A DNA stretch of 53,191 nucleotides, taken from the NCBI GenBank assembly GCA_051880475.1, contig JBJEOA010000031.1, positions 1-53,191 of the forward strand. Reading direction: 5' to 3'. The notes below the pieces were generated by a model. The model searched no databases. It saw only the letters and a program-made list of their open reading frames with translations, and had not been told where the DNA came from. Positions within the stretch are counted from its first letter, which is position 1; each line of letters begins with the position of its first letter. The DNA comes from JAUUSJ01 sp051880475. GTDB taxonomy: Bacteria > Bacillota > Clostridia > Lachnospirales > Lachnospiraceae. A program made the position numbers and the translations under genes. Below are positions 25,247 to 35,500 of the stretch, piece by piece.

Positions 25247-25252
25247 AAAAAC

Positions 25253-25275
25253 AACTTGTCCGTTGTAATTACAAC
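25253..25275. promoter_or_regulatory. Palindromic operator in the hcp-regulator gap
   Basis: GTTGTAATTACAAC (25262-25275) is a perfect 14-bp palindrome. It overlaps a second, wider inverted repeat, ACAAC-N6-GTTGT, starting near 25251. Crp/Fnr-type regulators bind TTGWx-Nx-xWCAA sites of this kind, and the position between the divergent hcp and regulator genes fits control of both. Confidence 0.65.
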
Positions 25276-25304
25276 ATAAATTCTTTTTTTAGGAGATTTT
25301 AATT

Positions 25305-25967
25305 ATGAATGAAAATTTATTACTTCCTACACTATTATTTCGAGGCATAAAAAAGGAAGAACTCTCTACAGTTCTTACTTGTCTTTCTCCCGTCACAAAA
25401 ACTTTTCAAAAGGGAGAGATTATTTTTCATATTGGGGATGTCATTCATGATATCGGCGTAGTTTTATCTGGCGGCGTTTATCTTGAGCATATTGATATCT
25501 GGGGAAATACAACTATTTTAGACCATATCGGAACTGGTCAGATATTTGCGGAAGCTTACGCCTGCTCTTTATCAGAGCCATCTATGATAAATGTCATCGC
25601 CGCCGCAAACAGTGAGATTTTATTTTTAAATACAGCGAGAGTATTAAAGACTTGCTCAAACGCCTGCATCTATCACTCCCGCATAATCCAAAATCTTCTC
25701 ATGATATCTGCCCAAAGAAACTTAAATCTGTCCAAGAGAATTTTCCACACAACTCCAAAATCAATCCGAGCTAAAGTATTATCCTATCTCTCTTCGCAGG
25801 CAATCAAACTTGGAAAATATGAGTTTAAAATTCCTTTTAATCGCCAACAGCTTGCGGACTATCTCGGTGTGGACCGAAGTGCGCTCTCAAGTGAACTGTC
25901 AAAAATGCAAAGAGAGGGAATCATCGAGTATGAGAAAAATTATTTTCGCCTAAAGCAAAACCCTTAA
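25305..25967 (+). CDS. Crp/Fnr-family regulator, HcpR-like
   Basis: A 220-aa regulator with an N-terminal cyclic-nucleotide-binding-like beta barrel (about 10-125; VLSGGVYLEHIDIWGN, GQIFAEAYACS) and a C-terminal Crp-type winged helix (about 150-218; FNRQQLADYLGVDRSALSSE). The Fnr-type N-terminal four-Cys cluster motif is absent, so it is not a classic oxygen-sensing FNR. Divergence from hcp and the palindrome between them suggest it controls hcp in response to nitrosative stress, perhaps through haem or NO as for HcpR; the signal is inferred. AGGAGATT precedes the ATG. Confidence 0.9.
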   Translation: MNENLLLPTLLFRGIKKEELSTVLTCLSPVTKTFQKGEIIFHIGDVIHDIGVVLSGGVYLEHIDIWGNTTILDHIGTGQIFAEAYACSLSEPSMINVIAAANSEILFLNTARVLKTCSNACIYHSRIIQNLLMISAQRNLNLSKRIFHTTPKSIRAKVLSYLSSQAIKLGKYEFKIPFNRQQLADYLGVDRSALSSELSKMQREGIIEYEKNYFRLKQNP

Positions 25968-26007
25968 AATCCAATGTGAAGATACCCTATCTATCTTCAC
26001 GGGTTTT
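25966..26007. terminator. Bidirectional terminator overlapping two stop codons
   Basis: GTGAAGATA (25976-25984) and TATCTTCAC (25992-26000) form a 9-bp stem, extended by AAAATCC and GGGTTTT on either side. It ends both the regulator (plus) and citrate synthase (minus); the citrate synthase stop codon lies inside the loop region. Confidence 0.85.
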
Positions 26008-27336
26008 ATATGTCTTTTTCCCCTTTATAAGGCTCTTATACGCTGGACGAATAATCTTATCTGCCGTCACGAGCTCCTCGATTCGATGTGCACTCCAACC
26101 GACAATTCTGGCGATTGCAAAAAGAGGAGTATAAAGTTCTCTTGGAATTCCAAGCATATCATATACAAAGCCACTGTAAAAATCGACGTTTGGACTTACT
26201 CCCTTATAAATCTTTCTCTCTTTTGCGATTAAGCTTGTCGCTATATCCTCAATCTTTTGGTATAACGCCATATCGGCATCTCTTCCCTTAGCCCTCGCAA
26301 GCTGCTCTACAAATCCCTTAAATACAACCTCTCTTGGGTCAGATAGGGAGTAAACGGCATGTCCCATTCCATAGATAAGCCCCTTCTTGTCAAAGGCTTC
26401 TTTGTTCAAAATCTTGTGTAAATATGCCTCGATTTCTTCCTCATCCTCATAATTAGAAATATGAGTCTTAATATCATCCATCATATTCATAACCATAAGA
26501 TTTGCACCGCCGTGCTTCTTTCCTTTTAGAGATGACATCGCAGCCGCAATCACAGCGTACGTATCTGCTCCAGATGTCGTCACAACTCTCGTCGTAAAGG
26601 TAGAGTTATTACCTCCTCCATGCTCCATATGAAGCAGTAGGGCAATATCTAGCACTCTCGCCTCAAGCTCTGTAAACTGCATATCTCCTCTTAACATTCG
26701 AAGAATATTTTCTGCAACTGATAAATCTGGGTCTGGATTATGAATATAGACACTTCCCCCATTATCACGGTAATTATAAGCGTGGTATCCATATACTGCC
26801 ATCATTGGGAAAGTGGCAATTAATTGGATGCTCTGTCTTAGAACATTGCTAAATTCAAGATTCTCCTTCTCATTATCATAAAAAGCGAGTGTCAAAATAC
26901 ATCTCGTCATTGTATTCATAATATCAATTTCTGGTGCTTTCATAATGACATCACGGACAAAGCTTTTTGGAAATGTCATACTGGCGTTAAGCATCCTGCT
27001 AAACTCTTTTAACTGCTGCTCATTTGGCAATTCTCCAAATAAAAGCAGATAAGCACCCTCCTCGAAAATATATCTTTTTTTAATTCCTCCCCTTACTAAA
27101 TCTTTTACATCGTAACCTCGGTATAAAAGTTCTCCATCGTCAGGAACCTCTCTTCCGTCAACCATCTTAAAAGCGCGAATGCTGGAAATATTGGTGAGTC
27201 CTGTCAATACACCTTTTCCGCTTTCATCTCTTAAGCCTCTTTTTACACCTAAATCCACATAAAGTTCTTTGTCTATCGCGTCATTTTTCTCGCATAGCTT
27301 TATCTGTTTTTTTGTGTATTCCCTCAAATCAATCAT
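25987..27336 (-). CDS. gltA: Citrate synthase
   Basis: Condenses acetyl-CoA with oxaloacetate to citrate; in fermenters it feeds 2-oxoglutarate and glutamate synthesis. The 449-aa protein has the catalytic set His239 (MEHGGGNNS), His275 (GKKHGGANL), His326 (YGMGHAVYS) and Asp385 (NVDFYSGFVY). It is longer than type I enzymes of about 370 aa because of an N-terminal extension typical of clostridial citrate synthases. No aconitase or isocitrate dehydrogenase gene is adjacent. GGGAGGAACTATTT precedes the ATG. 2-methylcitrate synthase activity cannot be excluded. Confidence 0.93.
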   Translation of the reverse strand: MIDLREYTKKQIKLCEKNDAIDKELYVDLGVKRGLRDESGKGVLTGLTNISSIRAFKMVDGREVPDDGELLYRGYDVKDLVRGGIKKRYIFEEGAYLLLFGELPNEQQLKEFSRMLNASMTFPKSFVRDVIMKAPEIDIMNTMTRCILTLAFYDNEKENLEFSNVLRQSIQLIATFPMMAVYGYHAYNYRDNGGSVYIHNPDPDLSVAENILRMLRGDMQFTELEARVLDIALLLHMEHGGGNNSTFTTRVVTTSGADTYAVIAAAMSSLKGKKHGGANLMVMNMMDDIKTHISNYEDEEEIEAYLHKILNKEAFDKKGLIYGMGHAVYSLSDPREVVFKGFVEQLARAKGRDADMALYQKIEDIATSLIAKERKIYKGVSPNVDFYSGFVYDMLGIPRELYTPLFAIARIVGWSAHRIEELVTADKIIRPAYKSLIKGKKTYKTREDR

Positions 27337-27386
27337 AAATAGTTCCTCCCATTCATTTTATTATACTTTCACAGCAAATCATTATG

Positions 27387-27400
27387 GTTCGCTAGTGAAC
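27387..27400. promoter_or_regulatory. Palindrome in the citrate synthase leader
   Basis: GTTCGCTAGTGAAC is a 14-bp palindrome with one mismatched pair, placed just downstream of the predicted -10 box. A wider TCACAG...CTGTGA inverted repeat (about 27368-27408) surrounds it. The position suits a repressor site or a leader hairpin. Confidence 0.5.
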
Positions 27401-27414
27401 TATCTGTGAGTATT

Positions 27415-27443
27415 ATAATAAAGCATTTTTTTCTTTTTGTCAA
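27415..27443 (-). promoter_or_regulatory. Predicted citrate synthase promoter
   Basis: Minus strand: perfect TTGACA (27438-27443), 17-bp spacer, TATTAT -10, about 80 bp before the start codon. Confidence 0.65.
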
Positions 27444-27483
27444 TTCTAGAAAAACATGTTCACAAAAAACTCACGAAATGCCT

Positions 27484-27681
27484 CTATCTTTTATATTGAA
27501 CCGATATATCTAAAAATTCTCGTTCTCCGCTGATATAATCTTGATATACAATCTCTGGATCTTGCCCACGAAACACTCTACATATACCACAAGATTCACA
27601 ATCTGACTTGCAACGAAATTTTTGACGAATATAGTTTTCTCTCTCTTCTTTTGTCGACTCTTTTATTTTAGGTGGTCGCAT
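27484..27681 (-). CDS. Small four-cysteine protein of unknown function
   Basis: A 65-aa protein, basic at its start (MRPPKIKESTKEER), with a central FRCKSDCESCGICR cluster, i.e. Cys in a CX3CX2CX2C pattern that could bind a metal or Fe-S cluster. The tail is acidic then basic. A GAGGAGGA site precedes the ATG. No named family is recognised. It stands alone upstream of citrate synthase; the 38165 gene encodes another small protein with similar Cys pairs. Confidence 0.7.
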   Translation of the reverse strand: MRPPKIKESTKEERENYIRQKFRCKSDCESCGICRVFRGQDPEIVYQDYISGEREFLDISVQYKR

Positions 27682-27811
27682 ACATTCCTCCTCCTCTCTT
27701 ATTTTAATTTTTTTCCTTATATCTTATCAGATTATGTCCCATATTTCCACTTGAATTATTATCAAGTATCCACTATGGCTTAATCATCATCTTGAATGTC
27801 TGACAGCTTTA

Positions 27812-27844
27812 TGATAATCTATATTCAGAATAGATATATTATCA
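27812..27844. repeat. Imperfect inverted repeat upstream of AAA gene
   Basis: TGATAAT-CTATATTC and its near complement AGAATAGATATATTATCA face each other about 30 bp before the ATG of the AAA/nuclease gene. It covers the likely promoter and may be an operator for autoregulation. Confidence 0.5.
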
Positions 27845-27874
27845 TCTTTTGCACCGGAAAGGAGTGGATAAAAT

Positions 27875-29458
27875 ATGAGCAAAGTGTTTAACGTAACAGG
27901 AGACTGCAAACCTGACATTCACTATATGGTGAACATTACAGAAAAACTAAAGCAAATTAAGGCAATGGTTGATGAAGGTCAATATTTTACGATAAACCGT
28001 GCTAGGCAATATGGGAAAACTACGACTTTAGCAGCTTTAGAAAAATTTCTTAGTCACGAATACTATGTAATTAATTTAGATTTTCAGATGCTCGGGCATG
28101 CGTCTTTTGAGACAGAACAAATATTTGTAGAAGCATTTTCAAATGAATTACTGGAATATACCGATTTCTTACCAGAGGAAATACAAGTAAAATTAGAAAA
28201 TCTCATAACAAATACTTCCAAAAGAAATACATTGCAAAATCTTTTTCGGATTCTAAGTGAATGGTGTCGAACTGTTCAAAAACCTATTGTTCTAATGATA
28301 GATGAAGTAGACAGTGCAACAAATAATCAAGTTTTTTTAGATTTTCTCGCTCAGTTAAGAGGATACTATATGAAGCGTAATAAGTTGCCTACATTCTGGT
28401 CAGTAATTTTGGCTGGTGTGTATGATGTAAAAAATATTAAGAGAAAAATCAGACCTAATGATGAACATAAAATGAACAGTCCATGGAATATTGCGGCAGA
28501 TTTCAATGTGGTAATGAGTTTTTCCAAAGACGAAATTGCTGGTATGCTTTGTGAATATGAGAAAGATTATCACACAGGAATGTGTATAGAAAAAATTTCC
28601 AAAATACTTTATGACTATACAGCAGGTTATCCTTATCTTGTGTCACGTATTTGCAAACTGATTGATGAAAAAGTGTCTAAAAGCGAGGCATTTCCTGATA
28701 AGACATCTGCATGGACAACACAAGGTTTTCTCGAAGCAGTCAGAATTTTGCTATCTGAAAAAAATACTTTATTTGAATCTCTAATTGGAAAACTAAATGA
28801 CTATTCTATCCTTCAAAAAATTATTTACGATATTTTATTTGGCGGAAAAAGAATTGTTTATAATCCCGATGACTCCATTGTAGATATTGCAGTCATGTTT
28901 GGTTTCGTAAAAAATAATGCTGGAATACTTGAAATTTCAAATAGAATATTTGAGATTCGATTGTACAATTATTTTCTAACAACAAGTGAGGCACAAAGTA
29001 ATGAAATATTTATGACTGCTGCAAATAATAAATCTCAGTTCATTCATAATGGACATTTAGATATGGTTATGGTCATGAAAAAATTTGTGGAACATTTTGA
29101 CAGTATCTATGGAGATCAGAAGATAGAATTTGATGAAGAGGAAGGTCGCAGACGTTTTCTACTCTACCTTCGCCCAATTATCAATGGAACAGGCAATTAT
29201 TATATTGAACCCCAGACACGAAATGCACGGCGTATGGATGTGGTAGTAGATTATTTGGGTGAACAATTCATTATTGAGTTAAAAATATGGCGTGGAGATT
29301 CCTATAATAAGCGAGGCGAAAAACAACTTTCTGATTATCTTGACTATTTTCATCTTAAAAAAGGGTATATGTTAAGTTATAATTTTAATCAGAAAAAAAA
29401 GATAGGAGTGAAAGAAATATATTTAGGCGATCGAGTATTAATAGAAGCGGTTGTATAA
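27875..29458 (+). CDS. AAA-like ATPase with C-terminal PD-(D/E)XK nuclease domain
   Basis: A 527-aa protein of the AAA-like/PDDEXK group common and often multicopy in gut Clostridia and Bacteroidetes. Walker A is atypical (RARQYGKTTTL, about 42-52) and Walker B is PIVLMIDEVDS (about 143-153). The C-terminal part has MDVVVDYLGEQFIIELKIWRG (about 450-470), matching the D...ExK nuclease core, followed by QLSDYLD. A GGAAAGGAG site precedes the ATG. It is flanked by an inverted repeat and a strong terminator and is unrelated to its neighbours, as expected for a mobile accessory gene. Suggested roles (defence, selfish DNA) are not established. Confidence 0.85.
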   Translation: MSKVFNVTGDCKPDIHYMVNITEKLKQIKAMVDEGQYFTINRARQYGKTTTLAALEKFLSHEYYVINLDFQMLGHASFETEQIFVEAFSNELLEYTDFLPEEIQVKLENLITNTSKRNTLQNLFRILSEWCRTVQKPIVLMIDEVDSATNNQVFLDFLAQLRGYYMKRNKLPTFWSVILAGVYDVKNIKRKIRPNDEHKMNSPWNIAADFNVVMSFSKDEIAGMLCEYEKDYHTGMCIEKISKILYDYTAGYPYLVSRICKLIDEKVSKSEAFPDKTSAWTTQGFLEAVRILLSEKNTLFESLIGKLNDYSILQKIIYDILFGGKRIVYNPDDSIVDIAVMFGFVKNNAGILEISNRIFEIRLYNYFLTTSEAQSNEIFMTAANNKSQFIHNGHLDMVMVMKKFVEHFDSIYGDQKIEFDEEEGRRRFLLYLRPIINGTGNYYIEPQTRNARRMDVVVDYLGEQFIIELKIWRGDSYNKRGEKQLSDYLDYFHLKKGYMLSYNFNQKKKIGVKEIYLGDRVLIEAVV

Positions 29459-29461
29459 TTT

Positions 29462-29505
29462 AAAACTCCCCGTCTTTCCTTTTTACGGGAAAGACGGGGA
29501 GTTTT
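29462..29505. terminator. Strong bidirectional terminator
   Basis: An 18-bp perfect stem (AAAACTCCCCGTCTTTCC and its complement at 29488-29505) with an 8-nt loop and A/T tails on both sides. It serves the AAA gene on the plus strand and the giant surface protein on the minus strand. Confidence 0.93.
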
Positions 29506-29535
29506 CGTCTGTTTCAAATATTAAATTTTATTTTA

Positions 29536-32500
29536 TTATTTTACTACTACAGACTTTACTGTGCTCCATGCGGAATTATATTTTGCGCCACCTACAGTCT
29601 TATAAGATCTCATGCGTACATAATATCTTCTCTTAGATGTAAGTTTGCTAATTGCCTTAGATACATTCTTTGTACCTTTTACATCCACATATTTTGCATT
29701 GGAGAAATTACTTGTTGTGCTGTACTGTATATAGTAACCAGATGCTTCTTTATTGCTATTCCATGTCGCAGTCACTGTCTTTGCTTTACTGCTTGTTAAA
29801 GTTCTAATAGTTGGAGTATCTAAACGATATGTGGATTTTGAACTTGATTTTGAGCCTTTAATCGTTCTACTTCCAACTTTTGCGTATGCTAAAACTTGAT
29901 AGCTATATTTTGCACCATTCTTTGTTGCACCTGTATCTGTCCAACTCTTTGTAGTTCCAGAAGTAATCGTTTTTACCTTCTTGTAAGTGCCTCCGTTTTG
30001 ACTGCGGTAAATCTCATATCCTGTTGCACCAGCTACCTTTGACCAGTTCACAGTAAGACCTGATGTTACCTTGCCAAATCCAGAGAGACTTGGCTTAGCA
30101 GGAGAGATACTGATTTCTGCTGTAAGAGTACCTGTATAATTTCCAGTACCACTTACTGTTACAGTTCCAAATCCAATATTTGTATTATTCTTGTAACTTA
30201 CAGTATAATCTGTATCCTTCTTTAATGTCTTACTTCCATCCTTCACAGTTGTAGATGGTTTCTTTGCTGAACCACTATAGCTATATTTCGTAGCAGATAA
30301 TGTAAGTGTATAGTTACCAATACTTGCTTTTTCGATCGTAAATTCTTTTGTTACAGTTCCTAAATATTTTCCAATTCCGTTAATTTCTACCGTTGCTGTT
30401 CCAGCATTAATATTATTACGGTATGTCACTGTATAATCTACGTCTTGCTCTAATTCTTTCTCTCCATCAGTTACTTTAACAGCTGGCTGTTTTTCTGTTC
30501 CTGAGTAGATTTGTTCTTCAGAAGAAACTTCTATTGTAGCTTTTTCCATAGCAAGATACTTAGCTGGAATTTCTACTGCTTCTCCCTTATATCCACAAAC
30601 TTCACATTCTTGGTGTCTTGAACCAGTTTCTACTCCTACTGGCTCTTTGTCGATGATCCATTGAAGGATATGCTCTTCAACATCATTCTTCTCACCGCAG
30701 ACACATTCATGCCAGTGCTCTGTCTCATCGTATGTCCAGTCTTTGCTCCACTCATGACCATTTACTTTTAATGTTGTATCTACACTTCCTACTGTGTAAG
30801 AGAGAGTTACTTTATGATTGCCCTCTGATAATGTATCAAGATAAGCTTTCTTCAATGTCACGATAGTAGAACCGTCAGCAACTTCATAGTTAGAAGCTTC
30901 TACCTGCTCATTGTCAACCAAAACTGCCTTAAGCTCGGATGCTGCTCCTGTAGACTTAATAACTGCCTGTTTGTCGATTCCGATTGTATAAGAAGTATCT
31001 GTTCCATTTACAATCAACTCTGGATTCTGGCTGATTTGGATTTCTACTTTATACTCTTTATAGTTCTTTGTATCGCTATAAGTTGCACCTACTGTGATAA
31101 CTCCACCTGGAATAAGTTTTGCATCATTATTATCAAAGCTCCATCCTTTTGGCAATGTTACGTCGCCTGCTGTCTTATCACTATTCTTTGCTGTTAACTT
31201 CGCATTCTCACCTTCTGGTGTGTTTGCTGGTTTCTTTGCTTTTTCAATTACAAAGTCTGTTGTACAAACTACTTCTAAGTAATTAGATGTTGCTGCAAAA
31301 ATTGCTTTTAATGTGTAATTTCCAGCATCAATTGGACGTTTTTCTACATAAGTATCATCCTCTGCACCTTTTACCTTATACAAATAAGTTACATGGTCAA
31401 CTCCATTTGTGCGAGATGCTACCGCTGGAGTATTGGATGTATTCTCATCTGGATCATAAGTCCATCCAGGTAAAAGAACAGTTCCTTCGCCCTGCGCCTT
31501 TGCTACATTTACTATAACAGTTTTTGCCACTGCAGCATAATGTTCTGTTTCAGGTAATTCTACTTTAATCTGAGCCTCTCCGGCACCTACGATATGCACT
31601 TTACCAGTTTCATCAACAGTTACTACTTCGTCATTATCGGAAGCGAATGTCACATTAGATTCACTCTCTTCTTCTATAACGCTGATTACAAAATCTGGAT
31701 CTCCATATGTTACATTATAAACTAACTGCTCTACTTCAAGTTTTCCAGCTTTCTTCTTAATCGTGATTGCTACTTCTTTTGTATCTGCAAGATAGTTTGC
31801 TGTCTCTGCCATGCTTACAGAGATTGTTGTCTCTCCAGCTCCCTGAATATAAACTTTTCCATTCTCATCGACTGTTGCTACATTTCTGTTGCTGGAGTCG
31901 AAAACTGGATCTGTTTCATTACTCTCTCTGCTCACCTCAAGAGTGAAGTTTGGATCGTAATATACTTTTACTGGAACTGCAGTAACAGAAAGTCCTGGAT
32001 TTGCACGGTTTACGATAAACTCTGCGCTAGTCTCTCCTATTAACTCGTAGTTTTCGTTGTCGATTGTTGCTGTCACAGTATAAGTACCTGCTAAAGTTGG
32101 AGCTTCCTCTGTCTGTCCTATATCTGTTCCATCATTTGCTGTTCCTGTATAAGTCAACTTCACTGGAACCTCGTCGCCTTCTACTACGTCGTTTAATACA
32201 GCTGTTGCTTTTAGAATTTCCTGTCCATAAGTTCCACCGTTTGGAGTAATTGTAACAGTAATTTCTTTCTTTGCAATGTCAGCTATCGTCTCTGTCTGCT
32301 GTCCATCTGCTGCCAATTTATAGTTGCTTGCGTCTTCTCCGCTCAAAGTCAAATCAGAAATGAAAACTTTCTTGTCGTTTCCAGCTGCTTTTGACTCGAA
32401 GCTTCCTGTTGCAGTTACGCTTACTTCATCACCTTCTATAATACCGTCAAGTACCACTTTGCTGTAATCAAGCTCTGCATTTGTATTTCCGTCATATACC

Positions 32501-35500
32501 TTATTGATTGCCTCAATTCCAGAGATAGTAATCTCACTAGTTTTTATTGTCAATTTTGCTGTCTTAGAAGCAGCAGTATAGTTAACCTCAGCTGGAATTT
32601 CTGCTTTTACCTCATACTCACCAACGACTACAGGGAAACCTTCAGTGTACTCGTCTTCGCTTCCTGCTTTTTTGTAACTATAAGAAATTTCTCCGATATA
32701 CTCTTCGTTATTTACTAATGTTACAGATGCACTGTATTCTGCTGGCTTTCTATTATAGAAAACATCCATATCGGATAATTCTATTACTGGAGTTGCCTCT
32801 TTAATAGTAAAGTCTGTCTCAGTAAAAGCACGTGAATAATTTTCATTTTCTAAGACAGTTATTTTTACTTTATACTCTCCTGCCTTTGCTGGTGCTTTGT
32901 CTGTATAAACTCCATCTACTAAATACTGAATCTTCACAGTACCATCACTGTTTGTTGTATAAGTTGGTGCGTCAACTGGTTTTCCGTCATAGATCTTACT
33001 AATATCATTTGTAATCTCTATATTCGCTTCTATATAGCTTACGATTAATGTAATTTCGCTATCCTTTGGCTTTTCTCCTACTATATAATCTGCCTCACCA
33101 AGTGCGTTATAGGAAACCGTAATTGGATACTGACCTACCTGGAAGGTATCTAAATATTCCCAATTGAAGACTAAATTACCATCGCTATTTACGATATACT
33201 CTTTTCCTTCTGTCAAAACTGTATCGCCAACTTTTATGGAAGCAACAGTATTGCCATTTAACTCAAGTCCTGCTATTACATCTTCTTGTGTGCTCTTTAT
33301 ATAGTTAATAGCTTCAACTGCCTTAGAATCTTTATAAACTACGACACCATCTGAATTAATTACGGAACGATTACCAGCTTCATCTGTCAAAACAGCATAA
33401 ATGACGCTCTTATCGTTTGCATTCATTGTAAAGCTGTCGCCCTCTGTTAACTCAAGATCAGGTGTTGGTTGAGATGTCTGTGGATCTACTTTTACATACT
33501 CAATCTTAGCTACGCCACTCATTGCATCCTCTGCTGTGATTTTTACATCTACAGTATCTTTAAATAGATAACCAAATGTAATATTTTGCAAGAATGTCTT
33601 AAAGCTGCTATTTCCAACCTTAATTTCTCCTGTTGGAAGTTCTGTATCAATCTTAAAGGATACGGTCTTCTTATCTGTAATATATCCAGTTGCTGTATCT
33701 TTTAAGTAATACTCTACTGTATGTTCGCCCTCAGCAGAATACTCTAAATATTCTACCCAGTTCTTTTCATCTGTAGAAATCTGATAAATTCTATCGTCCT
33801 CTTCTTTTGGCTCCACTGGAATTACAACTACTCCACTTGTATGCCAATCATTATCGCCTTCTGTGCCAAGAAGCACTGCGTCTGGTGCCTCAAGATAGCT
33901 GATGCTCCAGTCTTTTTCTGCACTTGCTGAGCCCTCTAATGTATAGTTGTCATTTCCAAGAGCAACTACTTTAGCTGTGTACTCTCCTACCTCTGTCTTT
34001 TTATCTTCTTCTAAAACGAGAGAGAATGTATCCTCTTCTAATGCCTTATTTGCAACAACTGCATCCATATGAAGCTGTTTACCTGTATAAGTCAAATTCT
34101 CTGCGGACCATGCAAATTCTGCTGGACGAGGAGTAATATTTACTTTCACCTGTGGAAGGTTAACAAGCTCATAATTGTTTGCAGCACTTCCATACAAAAT
34201 AATCGTTGGAAGTGTGACACTCTTATCTGTGCCGACATTTTTATCTGCCATCTCACCTAATCCAAGTGGATAAGCACGTACATAGTCTCCAGAAACTATA
34301 TTTTCTAATTCGCCGTATTCTAACTCTACATCGACAGTTCCGTCATAGTCACGGTCAACTGCAGTAATTTCAGAAATAGTAATCGGTTTCTTATTAATTG
34401 TAAATGTCGTTTGTGCATCTTGTGGAAGCTTATAGTTTTTATTATTTAGTTTTATTGCAGTTGCAGTATAAATACCTGCCTGTGTCTGCTCTCCATCTAC
34501 TTCAACTAAACATACATCATTTCCAAGTAAGTCAAATGCCGTTGCGATTGGAAGATGCTTTTCTCCATCATATGTAAATTCTGTGTCACGCCATCTAATC
34601 TTCATTTCTCTTGGATTGATTGTTATAGTAGCTTGACTAATATAATCATAATAGTTAGGTGCTTCGATTTTATACTCTACTGTATAAGCTCTCACCTTTC
34701 CGCTGAATTCTCGAACCTCATTAAAGGATGGATTTTCTTTAGAAAACTCTCCCTTCATCACTCCGAGTTCACTCTCACTTGCCTCAGCGTCAGAGCGATA
34801 AGTGATCTTAGCGCCAGCTGGAATATTTGTCACTGCGATACTATGATATTGTCTGTCATAAGTCACATTGACATCCGCTACAGAAGGAGTCATTGTTTTT
34901 CTCTCAATTTCCCAGTTCGCAACGGCTTTCTCACCGTAATTGCCCTTACCAGAAATCGTAATCTTATACTCACCTGAGTCTGTCGCAGTTGTTGTACTCT
35001 CATCTGCCACGATTTCATAATCTTTTCCTAATGTTAATGTCTCATTATCATCATCTGTAACTGTGATCACTGGTGTAACTTCTGTACCCTCTTCATACAT
35101 CGTATGATTTGGAGTAAGAGTAATCATCTCAGTTTTAAGAGACTTTGGATGAATCGTAAAGTCAGCTGTCACCTCACCGCTATTATAATTTGATGTCTTA
35201 GCGATTGTAGCTTTTACTTTATGTGTTCCTATATTGGTTGGAACAACATCTGTATAATCTTCAGAATCTTGATTCTTATAAGTGTAGACAACATCGTTCT
35301 TTGTGATACTTCCAGCGACAGCCTCAACAGATGGTGTCTTTGGTGCATCTTTATAAGTCCAGTTGTCAAGATTAACTTTCTGAACATCTGCTCTTTGAAT
35401 TGTAAACTTAAGATCTACTCTTCCATAATAATCTTCATTGTCATATGGTACATGGATTGTCAGTTCATAATCTCCCGCCTCAGTTGGAGCAGCATTGCTG

